Source of the DNA: Bacteroidota bacterium
GTDB lineage: Bacteria > Bacteroidota > Bacteroidia > SXHM01
Length of the DNA stretch: 64,000 nucleotides
NCBI GenBank assembly: GCA_947479755.1
Contig: CANKAM010000004.1
Coordinates: 1-64,000 of the forward strand
Reading direction: 5' to 3'
In this document: piece after piece, positions 20,693 to 29,259 of the stretch
Position numbering within the stretch: position 1 is the stretch's first letter
Layout: each line of letters starts with the position of its first letter
Program-made: the position numbers and the translations under genes
The notes under the pieces: model-generated
What the model saw: only the letters and a program-made list of their open reading frames with translations
Database searches by the model: none
What the model was told of the DNA's origin: nothing

Positions 20693-22318
20693 TTACCTCA
20701 CCACCTCCACCTTCTTAGTAACCCTGCCCTCACTGCTTTGCAGCGTAAGGTAATAGATACCCTGCGTAAGGTTTAGCTCTATCGTTTTCTTATACATGCC
20801 TGCGGCAGCATTTTCAGTATGGGAGTAAACAAGCTGTCCTTGCAGGTTGCGGATTTCTGTTTGGAGGGGAGTGGCGGATTGGAGTGTAGTTTCGAGGGTA
20901 GTTTCGAGGGTGAAAGAGGTAATGAAAGGATTTGGATATAAAGAAAGGTTAAAGAAATCATTATCTATATCTTTAATAGATATAATAATATCAGGGGCTA
21001 ACTTTACAACCCAATAATCAAAACCACCACTATTGCTTGTGGCATCTCCATCATTAGAGTTTGAGTATCCACCAGTAATATACCCTCCATCATTTGTTTG
21101 CTGCACATAATTAGGTCTGTCTTCAGACGTTCCTCCTATTGACTTCTCCCATTGAATAGTTCCTACAGAATCTAATTTAACTAACCAGAAATCACTTGTA
21201 TTAACAGAGCCGTGATGCCCTGTAACATCACCATCAACAGATTGTGAGAATCCTGATATAATAAAACCTCCATCTACCGTTACATTGGCATAATAGGAAT
21301 ACTCATCCCTTGTTCCACCAAGTGATTTCTCCCATTGGACTAGACCAACACTATCTAATTTAACTGCCCAATAATCAAGGGTAGTATTATCACCATGATG
21401 CCCTGTAATATCACCATCAACAGATTGTGAACTTCCAGTTACAAAATAACCACCATCTGCTGTTTGTTGAATAGATGAAGCTATTTCGAGCCCATTCCCC
21501 CCAAATGATTTTTGCCATTCTATAACTCCTGCCGTATCTGTCTTAACTACCCAATAATCTTCACTTTCTCCATGATTACCTGTAACATCCCCGTCCTGTG
21601 AATTTGAAAAACCGGCCAAAATATAGCCTCCATCACTAGTTTGTTGAAGAGACTCAAGTGCATCGCCACCTGTTCCTCCTAAACATTTTTGCCAAGCAAT
21701 TGTCCCATTAACATCTAATTTAACAATCCAGTAATCAGAACCACCATTAAAACCTATTACATCTCCATCAGAGGAATTAGTTGATGCTCCAACAATGTAT
21801 CCGCCATCTGTAGTTTGCTGAACAGAGTATGCGGCATCAGAAACTCCTGAGCCTCCTAAGCATTTTTGCCACTCAATAGTCCCGTTAATATCTAATTTAA
21901 CAACCCAGACATCATACATAAGAATAGGCCAAGGTCCGCTATAATGATATCCTGTAACATCTCCTCCGTTAGCAGTAGCATAACCAACTACAATGTATCC
22001 ACCATCATTGGTTTGTCTAATGCACTGTCCTTCATCTGCACCTGGCCCTCCTAATGATTTCTGCCATTGAACAGTTCCACTATTACTCAATTTAACTACC
22101 CATGCATCTTGTCCTCCATGATTGCCTGAAACATCTACATCATTAGATTCGGATTGACCAGAGACAATGTATCCTCCCTCACTATTTTGTTGGATATAAT
22201 CAACTATATCAATACTTGTCCCACCTAAAGACTTTTGCCATTCAATTACAGGAGCTTGCTGCCCCTGCACAAAACTATTGCACACAATTAACACAATAAG
22301 GAACAACAGTTTTTTCAT
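20693..22318 (-). CDS. Secreted repeat protein with T9SS type A sorting domain
   Basis: Signal peptide; about seven repeats of the form IEWQKSLGG...QQTxDGGYIVxGxSxSxDGDVTGxHG; C-terminal YPNPF...GIYYLTL tail. Confidence 0.85.
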   Translation of the reverse strand: MKKLLFLIVLIVCNSFVQGQQAPVIEWQKSLGGTSIDIVDYIQQNSEGGYIVSGQSESNDVDVSGNHGGQDAWVVKLSNSGTVQWQKSLGGPGADEGQCIRQTNDGGYIVVGYATANGGDVTGYHYSGPWPILMYDVWVVKLDINGTIEWQKCLGGSGVSDAAYSVQQTTDGGYIVGASTNSSDGDVIGFNGGSDYWIVKLDVNGTIAWQKCLGGTGGDALESLQQTSDGGYILAGFSNSQDGDVTGNHGESEDYWVVKTDTAGVIEWQKSFGGNGLEIASSIQQTADGGYFVTGSSQSVDGDITGHHGDNTTLDYWAVKLDSVGLVQWEKSLGGTRDEYSYYANVTVDGGFIISGFSQSVDGDVTGHHGSVNTSDFWLVKLDSVGTIQWEKSIGGTSEDRPNYVQQTNDGGYITGGYSNSNDGDATSNSGGFDYWVVKLAPDIIISIKDIDNDFFNLSLYPNPFITSFTLETTLETTLQSATPLQTEIRNLQGQLVYSHTENAAAGMYKKTIELNLTQGIYYLTLQSSEGRVTKKVEVVR

Positions 22319-22378
22319 GGCTTAAGCTACCGCAAACCTAACAATTTCCCCCTATAAAACCACCTCCGCCCTAAAAAA

Positions 22379-22392
22379 GTGCGATTTCGCAC
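22379..22392. promoter_or_regulatory. Perfect palindrome GTGCGATTTCGCAC (candidate operator)
   Basis: 6-bp perfect arms, 45 bp upstream of the Crp/Fnr start; same site recurs at 23030-23043. Confidence 0.7.
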
Positions 22393-22436
22393 ACCTAATT
22401 TTCATAAATTTATTTCCCTTTGTAAAAAACTACACC

Positions 22437-23003
22437 ATGAATCTAAGCACTAACCAGCAGAAATTCAAAGCCTTTCTGCTAACACACACCGACCTTACCG
22501 AAACGGAAATCAACGAACTGATTGCTAACTCTACTGAACAGCACCTTGCAAAAGGCGAATGCTTTGCCGAAGAAGGCAGGCATTGCAAACAGATTGGCTT
22601 TGTGGTAAGCGGAGTGCTGTATGCCATTGCCACCAATGCCGCAGGCACAGCGTATGTATCCTCCTTTTATGAACCCGACCAGTTGGTTACTGCCTACAAG
22701 AGTTATCACGAAGACATAACATCGTGTTGCAGCATTATAACCTTACAAGCCTCTACCGTGTTGGTGATAGACCGTGATGCATTGAAAAACCTGCTGCCAC
22801 CCGCTTACGAGAAAGACTTGCTGCTCGCTTTTTTGCATACCAGATACCTGTTTGCCGATGAACATGCAACGGAACTTGCCACCCTGAGTGTAGCCGAGCG
22901 GTACAACCACTTTTTAAAGCATCACGGTACGGTGGCTAACACTGCGCCAAAAACATTTATCGCCTCTCATTTAGGTGCTTCTCGCGGTATGCTCAGCCGA
23001 TAA
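22437..23003 (+). CDS. Crp/Fnr family transcriptional regulator (C-terminally short)
   Basis: cNMP-binding-like N-terminus; HTH TFIASHLGASRGMLSR followed immediately by the stop. Confidence 0.8.
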   Translation: MNLSTNQQKFKAFLLTHTDLTETEINELIANSTEQHLAKGECFAEEGRHCKQIGFVVSGVLYAIATNAAGTAYVSSFYEPDQLVTAYKSYHEDITSCCSIITLQASTVLVIDRDALKNLLPPAYEKDLLLAFLHTRYLFADEHATELATLSVAERYNHFLKHHGTVANTAPKTFIASHLGASRGMLSR

Positions 23004-23029
23004 AAGAAATTAATTACGCCTTGCATTTT

Positions 23030-23043
23030 GTGCGAAATCGCAC
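23030..23043. promoter_or_regulatory. Perfect palindrome GTGCGAAATCGCAC (candidate operator)
   Basis: Reverse complement of the site at 22379-22392; lies between the Crp/Fnr stop and array 1. Confidence 0.7.
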
Positions 23044-23126
23044 TGCGTTTTGCTTTTCAATACCCTTCCTTTGTTGCCGACTTTAATCAAAAGGCAATGA
23101 ACAACCAACGCATAAATTCTTCGTCA

Positions 23127-23378
23127 CTGCGGTCAGCGACTGCCGACCACACTGCGGAGAACGATTTACTGCGGTCAGCGATTACCGACCACACTGCGGA
23201 AGGCGATTTACTGCGGTCAGCGACTGCCGACCATATTGCCAAGGACGATTTACTGCGGTCAGCGATTGCCGACTGCATTGCGGAGAACGATTTACTATGG
23301 TCAGCGACTGCCGACTGCACTGCGGAGGGCAATTTGCTGCGGTCAGCGATTGCCGACTACACTGCGGCAAGTTTTTTA
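23127..23378 (+). repeat. Array 1: six gapless 42-bp tandem units
   Basis: Units start at 23127, 23169, 23211, 23253, 23295, 23337; consensus CTGCGGTCAGCGAYTGCCGACCACACTGCGGAGAACGATTTA. Confidence 0.95.
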
Positions 23379-23417
23379 ATCCCATCACCAATTATAAACC
23401 CTTAAAAACACCTCATC

Positions 23418-24317
23418 ATGGAACAGACCTGGAAATACGTTGACGACCAATTTATATCGGCAACCAAAAAGAGCTACAAAAAAGCCCTTAAACTCAGCAA
23501 CTATCATGACTCGGCTTTGGCGACAGCATCCACGCATGACCCTGCAATACTGATTATTTATAACCGCTACCATCCGCTGCACCTTAACTTCATCACCAAA
23601 TACAACCAGTGGATAAGCGCAGGCGGCAGTCAGGAAGGACAAACCCTGAACGTAAAGCAACAGCTCAAAATTGCCAAACTCAAAATTGTGGATTGGGAAG
23701 TAGCCATACAGGTAGTCTATCCCAAAACTACACCACGCTATAAATCCATCTTTCCTGACGGGCGCAAACCTTTTAACATCGGTGGCGTGGATTCAAACAT
23801 CAATGCCTTCAGCATCCTGAGCCTTAACATAGGCATAGACCCCGCACTGGCAATCGTAAAAGCAGAAGTGGATGCCGCCTACCTCCTCTTAGACACCGCC
23901 CGCGATAATCAGGAAGGCGCCATAGCCGAAACCAAGCACGGCAGCGGAAACGTAGAGACCGCGCGTATTGAAATCATGACCATGCAGTACCGCGACACGG
24001 CATGGGTAATGGATAACTATTACACGGATCGCGAAACGATGTGCAACACACTGATAGACCTGCAAACGCTGCGCGATAAACAGCAGAGCACGTACAATGC
24101 CACCCTTGCCATTGGCGAAACCAAGCCCATGTTGGTGCGTACTTTCGTTGCCGATGACGAGCTGCGCCTCAAAGTAGATGGGGAAGGACCTGTGGTCTTC
24201 TACCTCGCCACCACCGCAGGCGGCACCGACAGCACGGCAGTAATCCGCAACACCAACCAAGATGAGAAGGCCCTTATCAGCGAGTTTAACGTAAGCAACT
24301 ATGGCACCCACCGCTAA
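23418..24317 (+). CDS. Conserved hypothetical protein downstream of array 1
   Basis: 300-codon ORF; no signal peptide; in-frame coding-like tail continues past the TAA to 24374. Confidence 0.75.
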   Translation: MEQTWKYVDDQFISATKKSYKKALKLSNYHDSALATASTHDPAILIIYNRYHPLHLNFITKYNQWISAGGSQEGQTLNVKQQLKIAKLKIVDWEVAIQVVYPKTTPRYKSIFPDGRKPFNIGGVDSNINAFSILSLNIGIDPALAIVKAEVDAAYLLLDTARDNQEGAIAETKHGSGNVETARIEIMTMQYRDTAWVMDNYYTDRETMCNTLIDLQTLRDKQQSTYNATLAIGETKPMLVRTFVADDELRLKVDGEGPVVFYLATTAGGTDSTAVIRNTNQDEKALISEFNVSNYGTHR

Positions 24318-24411
24318 CTGACTGCCGTAAACAACAGCGGAGTAGTAACACACATTGTGGTGGAGGTGGTGTAGCAGACCTCAGCCCTGCCGTCCTAAGC
24401 CTCACCCCTGA

Positions 24412-24438
24412 CCCCTCTCCTTGAAATAAGGAGAGGGG
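24412..24438. repeat. REP-like hairpin CCCCTCTCCTT-gaaat-AAGGAGAGGGG
   Basis: Perfect 11-bp arms; related hairpin at 24520-24544. Confidence 0.8.
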
Positions 24439-24519
24439 AACAGAGCTACCACACCCGGGCAAGTAATTCTATTTTAAAGGCAGTTAAGCAGCACAGCTAA
24501 TGTGCAGGCAGATTGGCAT

Positions 24520-24580
24520 CCCTCTCCTTTTTTCAAGGAGAGGGACCGAGGGTGAGGTCATAGTTTCCGAGGGTGAGGTC
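24520..24580. repeat. REP-like hairpin CCCTCTCCTT-ttttc-AAGGAGAGGG followed by duplicated cgagggtgaggtc
   Basis: Perfect 10-bp arms; 13-mer repeated within 35 bp. Confidence 0.8.
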
Positions 24581-24637
24581 TTGCAACAGCGGAGTAGTGA
24601 CACACATTGTGGTGGAGGTGGGGTAGCAGACCTTCCT

Positions 24638-24801
24638 GTTAGCTAAAGGGCTAAAGCCCTCCGCATAATTCATTAATCATCTTACACCCCGGCCTGAAGG
24701 CCGGGGCAACTACAACACGATTATTATCAGTTGCCCCGACCTTCAGGTCGGGGTAAACAAAACACTATGGAAATGCAGGGCTTCAGCCCTTCCTTTAACT
24801 A
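24638..24801. repeat. Nested palindromic element between convergent genes
   Basis: CCCCGGCCTGAAGGCCGGGG (24687-24706) and CCCCGACCTTCAGGTCGGGG (24734-24753) inside outer arms agctaaagggctaaagccct / agggcttcagcccttcctttaact. Confidence 0.8.
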
Positions 24802-24883
24802 AGATTATGTGTTAATGATTTATGTGTTCAGGTCGGCACCCTTCTTTGCGCCTTAGCGTCTTCGCGGTAAAAACCTCCGCGCT

Positions 24884-27800
24884 CTACCTAATCAACGTCA
24901 CGTTCCCTGCAATCCTATTCTGCTTGCCGGCTTCGTCACGGAAGTAGATGGTATAGACATACACATCCTGCATGGCTTCCTTCACGCCTTTGGGTGATAT
25001 CCCGTCCCAGCCCTGAAAGACATCGTTGGTATAGAACATGAGTACGCCCCAGCGGTTATACACCCTCAGTTCGTATTCATAGATGTCAGAGCCTTTGGGC
25101 ATCCAGATGTCGTTGATGCCATCATCATCGGGTGTAAATGCACTCGGTACCCAGATGGTAGGGAAAGGATTGATGATAACGCGGTGGAAGGCATCGGAAA
25201 AGCAACCGTAATCGTTCTCCACGTGCAGGTAAACGTAATAGGTTCCTGTATCGCGGTAGGTGTGTATAGGCGAACTGATGCTGGAGGAGTCACCATCACC
25301 GAAGGTCCACTCCCAGATGCTTGCGCCTACCGAAAGGTCGGTGAATTTTATATCCGGTGCAATGATAGGTGTTATCTCGGGGTCAAGGCTGAAGTCCGCT
25401 ATCGGAACGGGACGTGAGATAATATAGTCTAGTATCTCAAACGTATCGCGGCATCCTTTATTGGAGATGGCAATCAGGGAGATATCATACGTTCCGGGCA
25501 CATCATATACTATCAACGGGTTGGGCAGCGAAGAAGTTTCCACCACTCCGAAGCTCCATTGATACTGTGTTACAGTTCCCGATTCAATAGTAGTGGCATT
25601 ATCAAACTGTACCGGCAGCGGCACACAGCCTGTGGTGTCTTCAGAAGAGAATAAGGCAACGGGCAAAGGGTTAACCGTAACCGTAACAGTGGCAAGTCCT
25701 GCGGGCGTTCCGCATCCATCGGTAACGGTAAGGGTATACGTTGTGGTGGTATCAGGTGAAACGGTGTGCGGACCGGTAGTGGCCGGCAGCCCGTTGTCCC
25801 ACGTGTAGGTCAGATTGTTATCGCCACCCGTGGCAGAGGATGTAACCTGTCCGCTTTCATTCAGACAAATCTCAAACGAAGGTGAAATGGTAACCGAAAT
25901 AGCAGGGCGAACCAACACCTGCACCGTATCAGGTCCGGCAACGCAGTTGTTGGCATCGCGCACCGTAACATAGTAATTGGTATTCTGGTTAGGACCTACG
26001 GTTTGCGAGTTTCCTACAAATCCGTTGTTCCAGGTAAACGTGTAGGGCTGCACTCCGCCTATTGCATTGGCAGTAATAGTAGTGTTGCTTCCCAAACAAA
26101 TCGTTGTAGGCTGCGAAGCCGCCATCTGCAACTGTGTAGGCTGCGCCAATACCACACTCGCGTTGGCGATACAGCCATTAATGTCTATCACAGACACGGT
26201 GTTGTTTCCGGCAATCAGGTTAAAGTCCGTTGCCTGATTACCCCCCGAAGACCAGGAGTACGAATAAGGCGGAAAACCGCCCAGCGCCTGCACGGTAGCC
26301 TCTCCGTCACTTCCGCCAAAGCAGTTTACATCTACCGATGAAATAACCGAAGCGGTCAATACATCAGGTTCAATAACAGTGTGCGCTAATTGCACAGAAC
26401 AAGCGTTGCCGTCTGTAATGGTAACCGTATAATTTCCTGCGGCAAGGCCGGTGGCGGTGGCGTTTGTTTGTCCGTTGCTCCAGGCATAGGTAAAGGTGTT
26501 GGTTCCTCCCTGTGCCACTACTGTTGCAGTGGCATCGCTGCCCCCGTTGCAGCTAACCATGGTAAAGGTTTGCATACTCGCAAGAATGGTATCAGGCTCT
26601 GTAAGCGTGATACTGCCGGTGGCAACGCAGCCATTGGCATCGTTCACCGTTACATCGTAAAAGTCGGCAACCAAGTTGGATGCGGTGGTGGTGATTTGCC
26701 CGTCAGCCCACAGGTAGGTATATCCCGGAGTTCCGCCAGCGGCAAGCACCGTTGCAAACCCGTCAGTACCACCGTAACAATTTATATTGGCAAAGGCGTT
26801 GATCACTGCGGTAAGCTGCGCAGGCTGTGCAATAGTTACGGAAGTAACTGCCGTGCAGTTGTTGTTGTCGGTAACCGTTACCGAGTAGCTGTTGGCGCCC
26901 AATAATACCGCGGTGGCGTTGGTTTCTCCGTTACTCCACAGATAAAGATAGGGAGCGGTAGCTCCGGCAGCCGTAACGGTGGCCGAGCCATCGCTGCCGC
27001 CAAAGCAGGTAGTAAGTGTTTGTGCCGTGATGTTGGCAGTAAGTTCGGTGGGTTCGGTAATGGTAATGTCGTCAGTGGCAGTGCAGCCGTTGTCGTCCGT
27101 AACCGTAACAACGTGATTGCCTGCATCCAGAAACTGTGCAAAGTCGCCTGTCTCGGTATTGTCCCACACGTAGGTGTAGGGCGAGCTTCCGCCCAGAGCA
27201 GCAGCATTGGCTGTTCCGTCACTGCCTCCGAAACAAAGTGTTGGCGTAGAAGCCGTAACCGATACACTTATAGCAGGCGGCTCACTCATAGAATAAGATG
27301 TGTCGGCCGTACAACCGTCATCATCGGTAACAGTAACGGTGTAGGTTCCCGCTGCCAGCCCAGTTGCAGGGTTAGTGGTTTGTCCGTTGTCCCACAAATA
27401 GCTGAACGTAGGAGAACCGTTAACAACGGCAACGGTAATCGTGCCATCGGCACCACCGTTGCAGCTGGCATCAACGGCTGAAGTAAGCGTAAAGGTTATC
27501 TTCGGAGGCTCGGTAACGGTAGCATCCACCGTTGCAATGCAACCCGTTCCTGATTGCGCAGTAAAGGTGTATAAGCCGGCCACTAAGCCCGTAAAGTCTG
27601 GCGATACCTGAAAGTTTACACCGTCAATGGAATACGTGTAGGGCGTTGTGCCGCCTGCGGCAGCAACACTCACCGCGCCATCGTTACCGCCATAGCACGT
27701 TACATCGGTAACAAGGGTAAGGTCAACAGTGGTGGTTTGTATGGCAGCCGTGTAGAAAGGGTTGCTCGTCATGGTAACGGCACCGATAGGTGTTCCGTTC

Positions 27801-28462
27801 CAGGCTGCATTACCCTGTGCGTTAACGTAACTGCCTTCAAACTTGTGGTACGAAAGCAATCCTGTTTGTGTAGTAGGTGAAGGCAGGTTGTTCATGTTCG
27901 CCTGTATCTCGGCCTGCGTGCGGGCTACGTTCCAGATACGCACTTCGTCAATGTAGCCAACAAACTGCTCGCACTCGCAATCATCGCGGTTAGCGATAGA
28001 GGTTTCCCAATCGTTCTGGAAGAGGTTGCCTGTTGCGTTGGTAGTGCCGGTAAGACAACCGTTAACGTAATACTTTAGTGTAGCCCCATCATAAACAGCC
28101 GCCAGATGATAGGGTGTATTGTCAACCAGCGCATAGCTGTTTACCACATTGGCGTAGCCATTGGTAGTGGTCATTTCAAAGCCACCGGCACGCAAGAGGT
28201 AGTTTAAGTCGTTAGGACTTGCATGCTTTGAAACAATGTTCACACTGGGGCCCGTGCGGGTTACCAGTGCCTCAACGGTGATCCTATTTCCGGGTACATC
28301 TAAATCACCAATCTCAACGTGGCGGATAGCGCCAGCCGTGGTGTTAAGCCAGTTCTGAGAAAAGCCCGTAAAGGCAAACAAAACCGAAATAAAGAGGAGA
28401 CAAATTCTATTCAATGGAAAGCAGCTGCAAAAAAAGCAGAGCAAATGTAAAGATAAAAGCAA
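24884..28462 (-). CDS. SprB-repeat / LamG / PKD adhesin with CHU_C-type C-terminus
   Basis: LamG-like N-terminal region; many CFGGSDGxAT...YxWSNGQT...VTVTDxNGC repeats; PKD WxFGDGD; C-terminal PSAFTPDDDGINDIWMPKG...VYNRWG. Confidence 0.9.
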   Translation of the reverse strand: MLLSLHLLCFFCSCFPLNRICLLFISVLFAFTGFSQNWLNTTAGAIRHVEIGDLDVPGNRITVEALVTRTGPSVNIVSKHASPNDLNYLLRAGGFEMTTTNGYANVVNSYALVDNTPYHLAAVYDGATLKYYVNGCLTGTTNATGNLFQNDWETSIANRDDCECEQFVGYIDEVRIWNVARTQAEIQANMNNLPSPTTQTGLLSYHKFEGSYVNAQGNAAWNGTPIGAVTMTSNPFYTAAIQTTTVDLTLVTDVTCYGGNDGAVSVAAAGGTTPYTYSIDGVNFQVSPDFTGLVAGLYTFTAQSGTGCIATVDATVTEPPKITFTLTSAVDASCNGGADGTITVAVVNGSPTFSYLWDNGQTTNPATGLAAGTYTVTVTDDDGCTADTSYSMSEPPAISVSVTASTPTLCFGGSDGTANAAALGGSSPYTYVWDNTETGDFAQFLDAGNHVVTVTDDNGCTATDDITITEPTELTANITAQTLTTCFGGSDGSATVTAAGATAPYLYLWSNGETNATAVLLGANSYSVTVTDNNNCTAVTSVTIAQPAQLTAVINAFANINCYGGTDGFATVLAAGGTPGYTYLWADGQITTTASNLVADFYDVTVNDANGCVATGSITLTEPDTILASMQTFTMVSCNGGSDATATVVAQGGTNTFTYAWSNGQTNATATGLAAGNYTVTITDGNACSVQLAHTVIEPDVLTASVISSVDVNCFGGSDGEATVQALGGFPPYSYSWSSGGNQATDFNLIAGNNTVSVIDINGCIANASVVLAQPTQLQMAASQPTTICLGSNTTITANAIGGVQPYTFTWNNGFVGNSQTVGPNQNTNYYVTVRDANNCVAGPDTVQVLVRPAISVTISPSFEICLNESGQVTSSATGGDNNLTYTWDNGLPATTGPHTVSPDTTTTYTLTVTDGCGTPAGLATVTVTVNPLPVALFSSEDTTGCVPLPVQFDNATTIESGTVTQYQWSFGVVETSSLPNPLIVYDVPGTYDISLIAISNKGCRDTFEILDYIISRPVPIADFSLDPEITPIIAPDIKFTDLSVGASIWEWTFGDGDSSSISSPIHTYRDTGTYYVYLHVENDYGCFSDAFHRVIINPFPTIWVPSAFTPDDDGINDIWMPKGSDIYEYELRVYNRWGVLMFYTNDVFQGWDGISPKGVKEAMQDVYVYTIYFRDEAGKQNRIAGNVTLIR

Positions 28463-28576
28463 TAGAGTCTATTCGTCTTTTGTTAAGACGCAGTTAATTT
28501 ACATTTCACATAATTTAACAATAATACTCACGAAGGAGCGTTGTTATGATAGAAATACTCAGCACTTTTGCACGCG

Positions 28577-29239
28577 ATGATTAAATTGCAAAACATAAAC
28601 AAGAGCTACACCATGGGAGATAACAAACTCCATGTGTTGAAAGGGATTGATGTTCACATCCGCGAGGGAGAGCTGGTGTCCATCATGGGTTCATCCGGCA
28701 GCGGCAAATCAACGCTGCTCAACATTCTGGGCATCTTAGATAATTACGACAGTGGCGAATACCTGCTTAACAATACGCTTGTAAAAGACCTGAGTGAGAC
28801 AAAGGCAGCTATGTACCGCAATCAGTTTATCGGTTTTGTGTTTCAGTCGTTCAACTTGGTAAGTTTTAAAAACGCGATGGAGAATGTGGCCTTGCCGCTT
28901 TACTACAAAGGCGTGAGCCGCAAGAAGCGCAACTTAATGGCATTGGAATACCTCGACAAAATGGGACTGCGCAACTGGGCCGAGCACATGCCCAACGAGC
29001 TGAGTGGCGGACAGAAGCAACGGGTTGCCATTGCCCGCGCTTTGATTTCCCAACCCAAAGTTATCCTTGCCGATGAACCAACCGGGGCACTCGACTCGGT
29101 GACGTCTTTGGAAGTGATGAACATACTGAAGGAGGTAAACCAGCAAGGGATTACAGTAATCATTGTTACGCACGAGAAAGATATTTCGGAGATGACACAG
29201 CGGGTGATACGCTTACGCGATGGGGTTATTGAGAACTAA
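28577..29239 (+). CDS. ABC transporter ATP-binding protein (MacB/LolD-like)
   Basis: Walker A GSSGSGKST, signature LSGGQKQRVAIARAL, Walker B VILADEPTGALD. Confidence 0.93.
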   Translation: MIKLQNINKSYTMGDNKLHVLKGIDVHIREGELVSIMGSSGSGKSTLLNILGILDNYDSGEYLLNNTLVKDLSETKAAMYRNQFIGFVFQSFNLVSFKNAMENVALPLYYKGVSRKKRNLMALEYLDKMGLRNWAEHMPNELSGGQKQRVAIARALISQPKVILADEPTGALDSVTSLEVMNILKEVNQQGITVIIVTHEKDISEMTQRVIRLRDGVIEN

Positions 29240-29259
29240 TACACGAACACACCAACACA

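Larger units (their letters stand above)
24333..24632. repeat. Direct duplication of a ~49-bp gene tail (24333-24381 and 24585-24632)
   Basis: aacagcggagtagtRacacacattgtggtggaggtgKgtagcagacc, two mismatches, offset 252 bp. Confidence 0.85.

Noticed and set aside
23127-23378. Array 1 or the variable proteins as a diversity-generating retroelement
   Set aside because: No reverse transcriptase ORF and no adenine-specific template/variable repeat pair seen; differences are transitions of both types.
26003-27481. Opposite-strand ORFs inside the SprB-repeat gene
   Set aside because: Arise from repeat-driven codon bias opposite a clearly coding gene.
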